DNA from: CBDATB01 sp965199745
Lineage (GTDB): Bacteria > Bacteroidota > Bacteroidia > Cytophagales > Flammeovirgaceae
Length of the DNA: 64,000 bases
Assembly (NCBI GenBank): GCA_965199745.1
Contig: CBDATB010000010.1
Coordinates: forward strand, 62,001 to 126,000
Direction of reading: 5' to 3'
In this document: positions 37,969-47,209 of the stretch, piece by piece
Layout of the letters: each line of letters starts with the position of its first letter
How positions within the stretch are numbered: position 1 is the first letter of the stretch
Notes under the pieces: model-generated
Seen by the model: the letters and a program-made list of their open reading frames with translations, nothing else
The model's database searches: none
What the model was told of the DNA's origin: nothing
Position numbers and translations under genes: made by a program

Positions 37969-38976
37969 ATGGTACGAATAGGCAATTTGGCACTAAGTGA
38001 TTTCCCCCTACTATTAGCACCGATGGAAGATGTGAGCGACCCACCCTTCCGGGCTGTTTGTAAAAAAAACGGTGCCGATATGATGTATACGGAATTTGTA
38101 TCGGCAGAGGGCTTAATACGCCATGCGGGAAAAAGTGTGCAAAAACTCGATATCTACGACCAAGAGCGTCCCATTGGCATTCAGATTTTTGGCGACAAAA
38201 TAGATACTATGCGCCAAGCAGCAGCTATTGCAGAAGCAGCATCGCCCGAAGTATTAGATATTAACTACGGTTGCCCAGTTAAAAAATTAGCTTGTAGAGG
38301 TGCTGGTGCAGGCATTTTGCTAGACCTGCCCAAAATGCAGCGTATGACTGCCGAAATCGTTAAGCAAGTGAACATACCCGTAACCGTTAAAACACGGCTC
38401 GGCTGGGATAAAGACACTATCCGTATTATAGAAGTAGTACAACGCTTGCAAGATGCTGGTATACAGGCAATTAGTATTCATGCAAGAACGCGCACACAAA
38501 TGTATAAAGGCGAGGCAGACTGGTCCTATATTGCTCAGGTAAAAAACGATCCAAGTATATACATCCCTGTTTTTGGCAATGGCGATATAGACTCGGCGCA
38601 AAAAGCACTTGAATATAGAAACAGATACGGTGTAGATGGCATGATGATCGGCAGATCGGCTATTGGTTATCCATGGATTTTCAGAGAAATAAAGCACTAT
38701 ATGAACACAGGAGAACTACTCAATCCGCCAAGCATGCACGAGCGATTAAATGCTTGCAGAAAACATTTAGGCTTTTCTGTGGCATGGAAAGGAGAGCGTA
38801 CAGGTATTTTTGAAATGCGTCGACACTATACGGCTTACTTCAAAGGAGTACCCAATTGCAAGCCCTACCGCACGCGCCTCGTAGAAGCCTCCACTGCCGA
38901 AGCAGTGGAAAATATTCTCAACGAAATTGAAGATATGTTCGCCTACGAAGAAATACCTTCTTTTTTGAAGTTTTGA
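37969..38976 (+). CDS. dusB: tRNA-dihydrouridine synthase
   Basis: A 335-residue flavoprotein that reduces uridine in tRNA to dihydrouridine. The N-terminus PLLLAPMEDVSDPPFRAVC, the substrate site VLDINYGCPVKKLACRGAGA with the catalytic Cys in ACRGAG (near residue 110), the TVKTRLGW segment, SIHARTRTQMYKGEADW, and GNGDIDSAQKAL and MIGRSAIGYPW FMN-binding segments are all present. Length and motifs fit the DusB subgroup. It is monocistronic. Confidence 0.88.
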   Translation: MVRIGNLALSDFPLLLAPMEDVSDPPFRAVCKKNGADMMYTEFVSAEGLIRHAGKSVQKLDIYDQERPIGIQIFGDKIDTMRQAAAIAEAASPEVLDINYGCPVKKLACRGAGAGILLDLPKMQRMTAEIVKQVNIPVTVKTRLGWDKDTIRIIEVVQRLQDAGIQAISIHARTRTQMYKGEADWSYIAQVKNDPSIYIPVFGNGDIDSAQKALEYRNRYGVDGMMIGRSAIGYPWIFREIKHYMNTGELLNPPSMHERLNACRKHLGFSVAWKGERTGIFEMRRHYTAYFKGVPNCKPYRTRLVEASTAEAVENILNEIEDMFAYEEIPSFLKF

Positions 38977-39087
38977 CAGAGTTCGAGAATTCTATTTCTG
39001 ATTATAAAATACAACCGCTCTTGCGCGTGTTCCCACCCTTGTAATCAGATAGGTTGCCGATGATCTATGTTTTGCCTGCAAGTCCTC

Positions 39088-39606
39088 TTATTTCTTCGGA
39101 AAGGTTAGCAGCATATTGCGGTAATACGCATATTGCTTCTGCCTTAATGCAATTTCCTTAGGTAATCCCTCGCTGATGGAATTGGTCAGCGCATCGAATT
39201 TATCTAAAATCCGCACAATCTCCGCCTGTATCGCTAGCGATTTTTTAGGGTCATCTGGGCAGGGGATGGGGATTTGGAGTGGTGCAACACTTCGGGGATA
39301 AACATGAGGAACACCGCCTCCGCTTTTTAAATCATATAACTGTTGCTGTAAGCCTTTAAGAAAATGAAAGCAATATCTATCGGATAAGCATTTATTTGGT
39401 TTTACGGTAAAAGCATCTGAGACAAAAATTGGTTCTTGCCACCAGCTTACATATCCCGCATAAGCTCCTGATCCCGCAATAACGATACTTTGTCCTGTGC
39501 GATTACTTTCATTGTGATAATATGCGGGCTTCCTACCACCAGCAATGTATAATGGGCAAAACAAAAAGGTGACAAAAAAGAAAAATAAAAAGGTGACTTT
39601 AAACAC
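39088..39606 (-). pseudogene. hsdS: Type I restriction specificity subunit, C-terminal remnant
   Basis: Residues from about 25 on match the second target-recognition domain and the C-terminal conserved helix of HsdS: RKPAYYHNESNRTGQSIVIA, SGAYAGYVSWWQEPIFVSD, then DLKSGGGVPHVYPRSVAPLQ, IPIPCPDDPKKSLAIQAEI and LRQKQYAYYRNMLLTF. The first 18 codons (MFKVTFLFFFFVTFLF) come from the inverted-repeat end of an inserted element, not from HsdS. The N-terminal half of the gene is on the far side of the insertion (40376-40601). No hsdM or hsdR is in the window, so the locus is an inactive orphan. Confidence 0.7.
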
Positions 39607-40375
39607 TTGTTAAAATATTGAAAATCAACTACTTACGAAAAAAAGTTTATATATACCTCATATGCTCAACTTCAAAAAGTGAGCCTTAACGGTACAAAAT
39701 TGACACTTCCGCAAAGCGATTTTAGCCCTTTACAGCCACTAAAAGCCAATTTCAGTTGAAAAAATGCTTATTATAGCTTGTTTTAATGCTTGAATTATCC
39801 AACTTTTATAAATGAAAAGCAAATCCGGCCACCATTTAGGATCGGTGGAATATAGCATTTTCTCTGCTTTCAATAAAATCATTTTTGTAGACAACAACAT
39901 GCGTGGCGAATTTGATGCGGGTTTTGATGAAACTCAAAAAAAGCCTCTTTCAGACTTAGTGGTCGGCAGTTTTCGCTTGCGCTTGCATTACCCTAACAAG
40001 ATGTATTTTAGAGGGCTAACACTGATAGCAAAGCAGCATAATTTAAAGTTACTGAGCGTTAATGATTTGCTAGGTAATCTCAGCGATTGGAGTATTTCTG
40101 ATCTAAAATTAAAGCATGCGGATCTGCCAAAAGATGGTTTGAGCATACAGTTGAATGAAGCGGTGAAAGCTGGTTTTGCCGACAAAGATTATGAAGTCTC
40201 TGGCAAGATGAATGGAAAATTAAACAAAGGTGAATCGGGAGAGGAAGATGTCAATGATTTGAATTTCACAGTGAAGTTAAAAATTTCATGAATTGCATTG
40301 CATATATGCTGAAATTATTAGGGCTAATAATAACGTTTAATAAGTGTTTAAAAGTCACCATTTCGTTTTGCCGAA
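39553..40375. mobile_element. 0.82-kb insertion bounded by about 37-bp inverted repeats, inside hsdS
   Basis: The right end (40336-40372), read on the opposite strand, is GGCAAAACGAAATGGTGACT followed by TTTAAACACTTATTAAA. The left end (39555-39616) gives the same order: GGCAAAACAAAAAGGTGAC, then TTTAAACACTTGTTAAA, with an extra 24 bases that duplicate the AAAAAGGTGAC block. Differences are two mismatches in the outer part, one mismatch and one missing T in the inner part. TATAA flanks both sides (39548-39552 and 40376-40380), a possible target duplication. The interior has one open frame (39812-40291) that I do not recognise as a transposase. HsdS parts lie on both sides, but some HsdS sequence is missing. 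Confidence 0.6.
39812..40291 (+). CDS. Unknown protein inside the hsdS insertion
   Basis: A 159-residue frame, soluble and charged, with Lys-Gly-rich C-terminal strands (VSGKMNGKLNKGESGEEDV). It has no DDE or HUH transposase motif, no helix-turn-helix that I can see, and no signal peptide. Upstream, 39660-39758 on the same strand reads as QKVSLNGTKLTLPQSDF and more before a stop, so the present frame could be the 3' piece of a longer broken gene. It might be a passenger of the element or its decayed mobility gene. Confidence 0.4.
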   Translation: MKSKSGHHLGSVEYSIFSAFNKIIFVDNNMRGEFDAGFDETQKKPLSDLVVGSFRLRLHYPNKMYFRGLTLIAKQHNLKLLSVNDLLGNLSDWSISDLKLKHADLPKDGLSIQLNEAVKAGFADKDYEVSGKMNGKLNKGESGEEDVNDLNFTVKLKIS

Positions 40376-40601
40376 TATAAATTACAGTATTTTCTTCAAC
40401 ATTATATTTATCTGTAAATCCGGAATAACTAGTGCCGCCATTATAAGCAGGATAGTCACCAACTTCTAATAGTTCTGTTTTATTTAGTTGCTTTCCTTTT
40501 AAAACATTGGATATTTCCCCCAACGGCACCCACGCCACCTTTGCGCCATCGAGTAATTTTTTAAAAAAATTTGTTTCATTCATTGAGAGGGTCTTTATCA
40601 C
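40266..40601 (-). pseudogene. hsdS: Type I restriction specificity subunit, N-terminal remnant
   Basis: The start of an HsdS: NETNFFKKLLDGAKVAWVPL then GEISNVLKGKQLNK and DYPAYNGGTSYSGFTDKYNV, typical of the first target-recognition domain. True HsdS sequence ends near 40376 at VIYIRQNE; the remaining codons (to 40266) are read from the inverted repeat and interior of the inserted element. About 60-75 residues of HsdS are left here. It starts 15 bases downstream of the hydrolase stop codon on the same strand. Confidence 0.7.
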
Positions 40602-40615
40602 TTGAATTTAGGCTT

Positions 40616-41449
40616 TTACAACATGCTTACTATCCATGTGGCTATGCGGTCTAACACTTCTGCCCTATTGGTTTCATGATGGAGTTCGTGGCGGCAGTTG
40701 GCATATGGGACAAAAGTTTTTGGAGCAGTTACGTTTTCAAAGAAAAGCCTACTAGCTTTAAAGGAAGTAATCTTATCTGCACCTCCGTGCATCAATAATA
40801 GCGGAGTATTTAGTTGATGTGCTCGGTTAATTGCTCGCTCTCCGTACTTGGTTATTTCTTTAAACATCCGCACTGTAATACATCTGTGTACCAATGGGTC
40901 GGATCGATAGTGTCTGCCTATTGCTGAGTCTCTTGAGAGTTCGGTCACGTCAAAATTAACTTTTTGCGTGTAATTGGGCATAATGATACTGAATATTTGA
41001 CCTAAAAGTAAAGCTAATTTGGGTGATAGCTGCGGGAGTCTCAACCAGGGGCTAGTAACTATTAATCCTTTAAATGGGCTATTTTGCCTATCTACGAGAA
41101 AATTGATAACTTGATTTCCTCCCATGCTATGCCCGTATAAAAAAAGTGGTATATCCTGAAATTTACTAGCGATAAGTGCCGTGAAGTTGTCAATATCTTG
41201 CATTAAGTATTCATAACTTTTGGTATCTCCTCTTTTTCCTTGCGAGCGGCCATGTCCGCGGGTATCAAAAGCCATGAGTCCGATATTTTTATTGGCAAAA
41301 TAGGTAGCTACCTCTTGATATCTGCCCATGTGTTCGGCAAAGCCATGTACGAGGCAAATAATTGCGCAGGGGTGTTGCCTTGGTAAGTATCCTTGTCCGC
41401 ATAATTTCAATGCATCTTGCGACTGCCAGTCGAAGTCGAAAATTCTCAT
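40616..41449 (-). CDS. Alpha/beta hydrolase, monoacylglycerol lipase-like
   Basis: A 277-residue serine hydrolase. I start at the Met at 41449 (MRIFDFDWQSQDALKL); 22 further codons are open upstream but look non-coding. The oxyanion segment VHGFAEHMGRY, the FDTRGHGRSQGKRGD loop, the nucleophile elbow YGHSMGGNQVI and the late Asp/His (LLMHGGADKITS and NCRHELHHE) match the lysophospholipase/monoacylglycerol lipase (PldB-like) group. It probably hydrolyses monoglycerides or lysophospholipids. It is 80 bases downstream of the DUF3467 gene. Confidence 0.85.
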   Translation of the reverse strand: MRIFDFDWQSQDALKLCGQGYLPRQHPCAIICLVHGFAEHMGRYQEVATYFANKNIGLMAFDTRGHGRSQGKRGDTKSYEYLMQDIDNFTALIASKFQDIPLFLYGHSMGGNQVINFLVDRQNSPFKGLIVTSPWLRLPQLSPKLALLLGQIFSIIMPNYTQKVNFDVTELSRDSAIGRHYRSDPLVHRCITVRMFKEITKYGERAINRAHQLNTPLLLMHGGADKITSFKASRLFFENVTAPKTFVPYANCRHELHHETNRAEVLDRIATWIVSML

Positions 41450-41535
41450 GATAAAAGCATGGTTTTTTATCATCATTAATAAAAGTACAACTTTTTTGAA
41501 AATTAAAGTAATCATTTTATTGGCTTGTTATTGAG

Positions 41536-41856
41536 CTAAGCCTCCCCCATTGTTCCTCCAAAATTCATTGGAAAGCTCGGTTCTTGATTGGTGGGTTTAA
41601 TAGGTCCGAAGCTATTTTCATATTTCTCAATATTGTCTTTTAGTGCGTTGAGCAACCTCAATGCATGCTCAGGGGTAATGACCACTCTGGATTTTACCTT
41701 TGCTTTTGGAACTCCGGGCATGAGTCTGATAAAATCTAATACAAACTCAGAATTGGAGTGAGCAATCATGACGAGATTAGCATAGCTCCCCTCTGCAATT
41801 TCTTCTGGCAGTTCGATACTAATCTGACTTTGATTGTTTTGATCTTCTTTACTCAT
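41536..41856 (-). CDS. DUF3467 protein
   Basis: A 106-residue soluble protein. ISIELPEEIAEGSYANLVMI, then EFVLDFIRLMPGVPKAKVKS, RVVITPEHALRLLNAL and IEKYENSFG match DUF3467, a small family common in Bacteroidota. Its function is not known. It lies between Sua5 and the hydrolase on the same strand. Confidence 0.8.
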   Translation of the reverse strand: MSKEDQNNQSQISIELPEEIAEGSYANLVMIAHSNSEFVLDFIRLMPGVPKAKVKSRVVITPEHALRLLNALKDNIEKYENSFGPIKPTNQEPSFPMNFGGTMGEA

Positions 41857-41922
41857 AAGGTTTTTTCTTTTAACATATGTTTGAAAAATAATACTGCAAC
41901 ACTCAAAGTTAGTAAAAATCTA

Positions 41923-42897
41923 TTACTTATTTGAGCTTAATGCTTCGTTATCGGAGGCTGCTCTTCTCAATCTATCGTTAATTGCTATTCCTAAGTCTTG
42001 TTCTGGTAATAATTCTGCCAAGATAATATCTATGGGTAGTTTATCGAGTGTGTGCAAATAGGCAAAAAGATTTTTTGCTGCTTTTTTATATGAACGGTTC
42101 GGAGATAAAACAAATTGATGGGCTGGAGGTATGCCTTGAAAGGTTGTTGAAAAAGAAAGGATTCCTATTTTTTTCTCCGTATGCTTAGCTATTAGCTTAG
42201 CTATATTTCCGAGAATTATTTTCTTACTTGGAGCATAGTGTTTTGCCAACATACCCGGTGCTTTGGGCTGCGAGCAAGAGCTTTTGCTTACGGCCACTCT
42301 TCCGATTATTTTTTCTATTGACGTTATTTTGAGTGCACCTTTTCTGAGTATTGTTGTTTGTTTATCACCAAAAAACACTACTGTAGATTCTATGCCCAGT
42401 TCACAGTTGCCTCCGTCCAAAATATAAGCTACTTCATCACCTAAAGACTCTGCTACGTGGTTGGCTGCGGTTGGGCTAATATAGCCGAAAGGGTTGGCAC
42501 TAGGTGCTGCCACAGGAAACGATAAAGTACTTAAAAGTGATAAGGTGAGTGGGTGGTTAGGCACTCTAAGGGCTACTGTTTGCATTCCTGCACTAATTAA
42601 AGGATGTATTTGCTCAGACTTGGGTAATACTAAGGTAAGTGGCCCTGGCCAAAATGCCTCTGCCAAAGCTATTGCCCTATCTGGCATATTGCTCGTGAGG
42701 TCTTTGATTTTTTCTAAACTGTCACTATGAACAATCAGGGGATCAAAAGAAGGGCGCTTCTTCACTTCAAACACTGAAGCAATAGCTTCGGGAAGATAAA
42801 TATTAGCTGCCAAACCGTATACGGTCTCTGTGGGAATTGCTACTAACTGCCCTTTTTTTAAGCATTTCTGGGCATAATTAATATCTTTACCTATCAC
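41923..42897 (-). CDS. L-threonylcarbamoyladenylate synthase, Sua5 form
   Basis: A 324-residue enzyme that makes threonylcarbamoyl-AMP for the t6A modification of tRNA. Residues 1-190 are the YrdC domain: PTETVYGLAANIY, KKRPSFDPLIVH, WPGPLTLVLPKS, RVPNHPLTLSLL, PVAAPSANPFGYISPT and STVVFF. Residues about 205-324 form the additional Sua5 C-terminal domain, after the linker APGMLAKHYAPSK. It overlaps the lptD stop region by 11 bases (42887-42897), which suggests coupled translation. Confidence 0.9.
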   Translation of the reverse strand: MIGKDINYAQKCLKKGQLVAIPTETVYGLAANIYLPEAIASVFEVKKRPSFDPLIVHSDSLEKIKDLTSNMPDRAIALAEAFWPGPLTLVLPKSEQIHPLISAGMQTVALRVPNHPLTLSLLSTLSFPVAAPSANPFGYISPTAANHVAESLGDEVAYILDGGNCELGIESTVVFFGDKQTTILRKGALKITSIEKIIGRVAVSKSSCSQPKAPGMLAKHYAPSKKIILGNIAKLIAKHTEKKIGILSFSTTFQGIPPAHQFVLSPNRSYKKAAKNLFAYLHTLDKLPIDIILAELLPEQDLGIAINDRLRRAASDNEALSSNK

Positions 42898-45637
42898 GCC
42901 AAGAGTTTCTTTTTTGATACTTTAAATCTTTTAGTAAAGAAGACTTAACACCAACATTAATTTCATAGCTCTGGCGAGGTCCGAAGGGAATCCAACTCAA
43001 AGACATCTGCCAGCAATGCAAGTCTCTGAAAATACTAAAACTCGTTACAGTAAAGTTTTTAGCTTCAAAGTCCCAGCCAGTACGTAAACTCACTTTCCAT
43101 TTCTTAGTCAGGCTAATATCGCCTGAGCCAGTGAGTGTTTGATTAACATTGGCATCTTCAAAACCTCTCTTTTCATATGTTAAGGTATAGTTAAATCGAA
43201 AAGACCAGGGGATTTGAAAATCTACGTATTGATGTGGGTTGAGCCTGATATCATCGTATAGCGGGTTGTCTGCAAACTCATCTTCTTCTTCTTGCTTGTT
43301 TCTGCCTTCGGGTGCTTTAAAATTACCACTGATGGCAATGGCAGTACTTCTTAAAGAGCCAATACCGTTACCGGTTTGCCAAGCAAACTCTTTGGTACGT
43401 CTTTGCCTAACGGTTGCCCTACTGTCAGGGTCTGTTTCATCACTTGGCTCAAAACTAAGCAATTCATAACTATACGGATCGAGCGTGGCTCTTAAATTAA
43501 TATTTAGTTTTCTGTCGAAAAGGCTAAATGCAGGGACAGTTATACTGATATTAGAAAGTGCAAGAGAATCAGCTAGCAGGTTATAACTAAAATTAGCTCG
43601 CAATAACGGAATTTTTTTAGCAGGTTTTTTTCCCGTAGTATCTTTTTTATTTCTTACTTTCAGCTCAAGAAAATTGTCAACGGCAAGAGTCAGGCTTGAC
43701 GTTTGTCCGTTATTATTGCGAGGCAATCCGATAGTACTACCTAAAAAACGAGACAACACTATTTCATTTTCATTATTATCATCTCGCGGTATACTTTGAT
43801 AAAACCCAAAACTTTCCTCACCGAAGTTAGGCTGGTAGCCATAGCTCAGGGTGAAATTAATAGTATTTCGCATAGCTGCTCCTCCTTTGAGGTACATAAA
43901 TAAATATAGCCGTGTATTAAAACCAAGGCTAGTGCTGTACTCATAAGCTCTTGAAAATCCCTTTTCTTGTATAACCCTAACAGTGTCGTCATTAATAGCT
44001 TGATAAGAAAATTTTCGCGGATACCAATATTGAGTATAATTGAAACTCGGCGAAAACTGGAAATATTTAAATAGCGTTAGATTAGTTGATACAGGAATAT
44101 TGTGTACTGCCCCGTATTGTGCTTGGTCTAAAAAACTACTAAAATTACTATAAAAATCAATGCTAGTATCGCCTTCTGCAAATCCTAACTGTTCTCGCAC
44201 AGTTGGTAAACCCGTAAAGGTTATAGCCGAAGAACGAGGACGAATAATTAGCTGGTTAGTATCGTTGGTAATACGCATATTTGCTCGCCCAGTATAGCTA
44301 AAACTCAGCTGGTTGAGTACATTTTTTTTCTTGCCCACCTGCTTAAATGGAAAAACTCTGTTCATTGATACATTAATATTGGGCGAGATGTCGACAAGGT
44401 CGGTTGTAAAATTTTGGTTTTGTCTAATATTCAGCCCCAAAGAGAAAGGCGTACCAGTAAATTTTTTCTGATAATTGATATTTGAGGAGGAAGCAGCGCG
44501 GATATAGTCATTGATTGCAAAAGAATTGTTACGATTATAGCTCGATGAAGCAACATTTACATTTGCCGAGAAGTTGGACGATTTTCTACTTCTTTGTTGG
44601 TGCGACCATTTGATTTGGAAGTCGTTAGTAATGTTTCTGCTCAAGTCTTCACTTTCTCTAATAATCTTATTAAAAGAAGCACTAATACTGCCTGAAAACT
44701 TATAACGAACATCATATTTCGATCGTACATCTAGCCCCCAACTCCCAAAAGTATATATATTGCCCAGTACGGTCAGGTCAATATATTCGCCTAAATTGAG
44801 ATAAAAACCTCCATTGCGCAAATAAAAGCCTTGTTCTCTCGACTCTCCGTACACTGGTACAATAATACCAGAAGTTTTTTTGTCATTAGCTGGAAATAAT
44901 CCAAAAAGGAAACCCAGCGGAATGGGCGTTTCGGCAAACTCTAGAAAGAACGGACCTGAAACAACAGATTTTCCTGGCGTGGCTTTCAATTTTTTAGATT
45001 TAATGCCGTAGTGCGGGTGTTCTAGGTTGCAAGTAGTGTAAAGAGCATCTTGCACATAAAGGAACTTCTGTGGTGTCTTTTTTACGTTTACACCGCGCAA
45101 ATATCCATCGCCTTGTTGGGTAACAATGCCTTTTATTTTTCCTTTCTCTGTCCGAAAATTATAGATGATTTCTTCTGCGTTGTAAGTAGTTTTCCCTTGA
45201 GTAAAAACAGGTAAACCGATAACTTTGCCGCTAGAATCCGCAACGCCATAGGCTTCCACAGAATTGGTATTCCAATTGAGAAATATCTCCTCGGCTTCCA
45301 TCTCAATATCGCCATAAGTAACTTTAGCTTCGCCTTTCAAGTACACTGTTCTTTCCACTACGTTCATAATTTGTGTATCGCGAGCAGTGTATAGTACGGT
45401 CGTCTCAAAGTCTCTTTTAGTAGGCGCAGCACGAAGTGAGTCTTTCGCAGTAGTATCCTGCTGCGCGATAAATATGGGATGAGTGCCTAGCTGCGGGAGA
45501 CTTGTATCACTGGAATCGGGTTTGAAAGCAGGCTTTTGCTGTATAGGTGTGGCAGTTGCAGCAACTAACTCAGTAGTAGGTATTAAAGTATTAAAACATA
45601 AAAAGAACAGCAATATTATTGACCCTATGATACACAT
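42887..45637 (-). CDS. lptD: LPS-assembly protein LptD-like outer-membrane protein
   Basis: A 916-residue outer-membrane protein that inserts lipopolysaccharide into the outer leaflet. After a signal peptide (about 25 residues) and a low-complexity stretch, residues about 80-200 form the OstA/LptA-like periplasmic domain (VERTVYLKGEAKVTYGD and after). The rest is a long beta-barrel of alternating residues with the FNYTLTYEKRG and GDISLTKKWKVSLRTGWDF strands near the end. This is the large LptD form usual in Bacteroidota. Its gene is divergent from the amidase gene across a 750-bp gap. Confidence 0.85.
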   Translation of the reverse strand: MCIIGSIILLFFLCFNTLIPTTELVAATATPIQQKPAFKPDSSDTSLPQLGTHPIFIAQQDTTAKDSLRAAPTKRDFETTVLYTARDTQIMNVVERTVYLKGEAKVTYGDIEMEAEEIFLNWNTNSVEAYGVADSSGKVIGLPVFTQGKTTYNAEEIIYNFRTEKGKIKGIVTQQGDGYLRGVNVKKTPQKFLYVQDALYTTCNLEHPHYGIKSKKLKATPGKSVVSGPFFLEFAETPIPLGFLFGLFPANDKKTSGIIVPVYGESREQGFYLRNGGFYLNLGEYIDLTVLGNIYTFGSWGLDVRSKYDVRYKFSGSISASFNKIIRESEDLSRNITNDFQIKWSHQQRSRKSSNFSANVNVASSSYNRNNSFAINDYIRAASSSNINYQKKFTGTPFSLGLNIRQNQNFTTDLVDISPNINVSMNRVFPFKQVGKKKNVLNQLSFSYTGRANMRITNDTNQLIIRPRSSAITFTGLPTVREQLGFAEGDTSIDFYSNFSSFLDQAQYGAVHNIPVSTNLTLFKYFQFSPSFNYTQYWYPRKFSYQAINDDTVRVIQEKGFSRAYEYSTSLGFNTRLYLFMYLKGGAAMRNTINFTLSYGYQPNFGEESFGFYQSIPRDDNNENEIVLSRFLGSTIGLPRNNNGQTSSLTLAVDNFLELKVRNKKDTTGKKPAKKIPLLRANFSYNLLADSLALSNISITVPAFSLFDRKLNINLRATLDPYSYELLSFEPSDETDPDSRATVRQRRTKEFAWQTGNGIGSLRSTAIAISGNFKAPEGRNKQEEEDEFADNPLYDDIRLNPHQYVDFQIPWSFRFNYTLTYEKRGFEDANVNQTLTGSGDISLTKKWKVSLRTGWDFEAKNFTVTSFSIFRDLHCWQMSLSWIPFGPRQSYEINVGVKSSLLKDLKYQKRNSWRDR

Positions 45638-46386
45638 AAATGTATTTAGTTTTTTTAAGTGAGCAAAACTACAATAAATGATCGATAACGTATTAGTGCG
45701 AATCAGGAGCTAAAAAGTAGATGTAGGTAACAGTTGCAACGAACCTTTAGTTGTTTATATTTATTTTTCTAAGTTTACATAAACACTCTTTTCGTTTGGA
45801 CATAGCACAGAAACAAAATACATGCAAAATACAGACCATCACTAAGGGTTAGACTTGCTCCATTTTTGAGCGATTCATCATTAATACGAGCGGTTTTTTA
45901 CCGATTATTTAGCTTTTGATTCTTTCTTTCTGTAGCTTTACTATTGGATGTGAAGACGAGTTTCGTGTTTGTAACGAGCTGCAAAATGAATTAATCAATA
46001 TCTCTATGTCCTTTTTTTACCGTTGCAACAACGCCATTTTTGAATACAAATATCTGCAAAGCCTACTTTTTTAGCAAGTACTCATTTTCAAAGAACATTT
46101 TGCAAGCCGAAAAATATACATGACAAAGAAACTGAAACTAAAAAAAAGATATATTAACATTAAAAATTTATTTTTTTTTAGTGGTTTTCTTCAACACAAG
46201 TCAGTAAATCAATGTTTTATAAAATTGCTCTTTGCACAATGCAATTATCTATTTTAATGTATTAAAAGACTGAGCTGCGTTCATAAAATAAGCTAGTATA
46301 AGAACTTATTTATTGCATATTATTTACCTTTACAACTTTCCGAAGCTTGGCTGAGTAATGCTATGTAGTTTTATATAGGCAACACC
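45638..46386. other. Intergenic region between divergent lptD and amidase genes, no gene seen
   Basis: About 750 bases of AT-rich sequence without an open frame of note on either strand. It should hold promoters for both flanking genes. A TACCTTTA box lies near 46325, close to the -7 pattern, but without a well-spaced TTG. No tRNA, small RNA or repeat could be recognised. Confidence 0.5.
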
Positions 46387-47184
46387 ATGAAAAGTAGAGA
46401 AGTATTCTATATTGCTTTAATAAATCTGTTGTTTTGTGTTATTCAAAGTGCTGTCTGCCAAACGGAAACAGTGAAAAAAGTAGTGCTGGATGCAGGGCAT
46501 GGAGGAAAAGACCCCGGTTGTTTGGGTAGTATGTCTTTTGAAAAAGATGTCGCGCTTGAAATTACCTTGTTAGTAAAAAACTTCATCGAACAATATATTC
46601 CCGATGTAGAAATAATTTTAACCCGAAACAAAGATGTATTCGTACCTCTACATCAAAGGGCAGCAATAGCTAATGAGTCGGGTGCCGATTTGTTTATCTC
46701 CATTCATTGCAATGCCAATCCCTCAAAAGCTAAAACAGGCACGGAAACCTATGTAATGGGCCTTAATGCGCAAGAGACCAATAGGGTAGTGGTGAGAGAA
46801 AATTCATCAATGCTTTCAGAAAAAAATTACCTTCTCTACTATGAAGGCTTCGATCCTAGCTCTCCACTCTCATATATTTTAATAGCTAACTATCAGCATA
46901 ATTTTCAGGGAAAAAGCCTGAATTTTGCCCATAAAGTGGAGCGGCACTTTCAGGAAGGTTTTGCCCTATTGAGTAGAGGCGTAAAACAAGATATATTTTG
47001 GGTATTGGCTAAAACGGCTATGCCCAGTGCCTTAATAGAAACCGGCTTTTTAACTAATACTCAAGATGAGCGTTATCTCAATAGCCAACAGGGGAAACTC
47101 TCAATAGCTGCGAGTATCTACCGTGCTTTTCGCGATTATAAAAACGAAATCGAAGGAAAATATAAGCTGTTCAATCAAAACTAA
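46387..47184 (+). CDS. N-acetylmuramoyl-L-alanine amidase (Amidase_3)
   Basis: A 265-residue periplasmic zinc enzyme that cuts the peptide stem from muramic acid. A signal peptide (to about residue 25) precedes the catalytic domain: first zinc His in VVLDAGHGGKDPG, Glu in SFEKDVALEI, second His in LFISIHCNANPSKAKTGTET, and the catalytic Glu in SALIETGFLTNTQDE. There is no LysM or AMIN domain. It is followed 25 bases later by the MCE gene, an arrangement I have seen in other Bacteroidota. Confidence 0.9.
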   Translation: MKSREVFYIALINLLFCVIQSAVCQTETVKKVVLDAGHGGKDPGCLGSMSFEKDVALEITLLVKNFIEQYIPDVEIILTRNKDVFVPLHQRAAIANESGADLFISIHCNANPSKAKTGTETYVMGLNAQETNRVVVRENSSMLSEKNYLLYYEGFDPSSPLSYILIANYQHNFQGKSLNFAHKVERHFQEGFALLSRGVKQDIFWVLAKTAMPSALIETGFLTNTQDERYLNSQQGKLSIAASIYRAFRDYKNEIEGKYKLFNQN

Positions 47185-47209
47185 ATTTTAATCTTTATCA
47201 GTTAAAAAA

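Noticed and set aside
38977..39087. CTGATTA ... TAATCAG as a terminator after dusB
   Set aside because: Arms are only 7 bp with a loop of about 38 bases and no T run.
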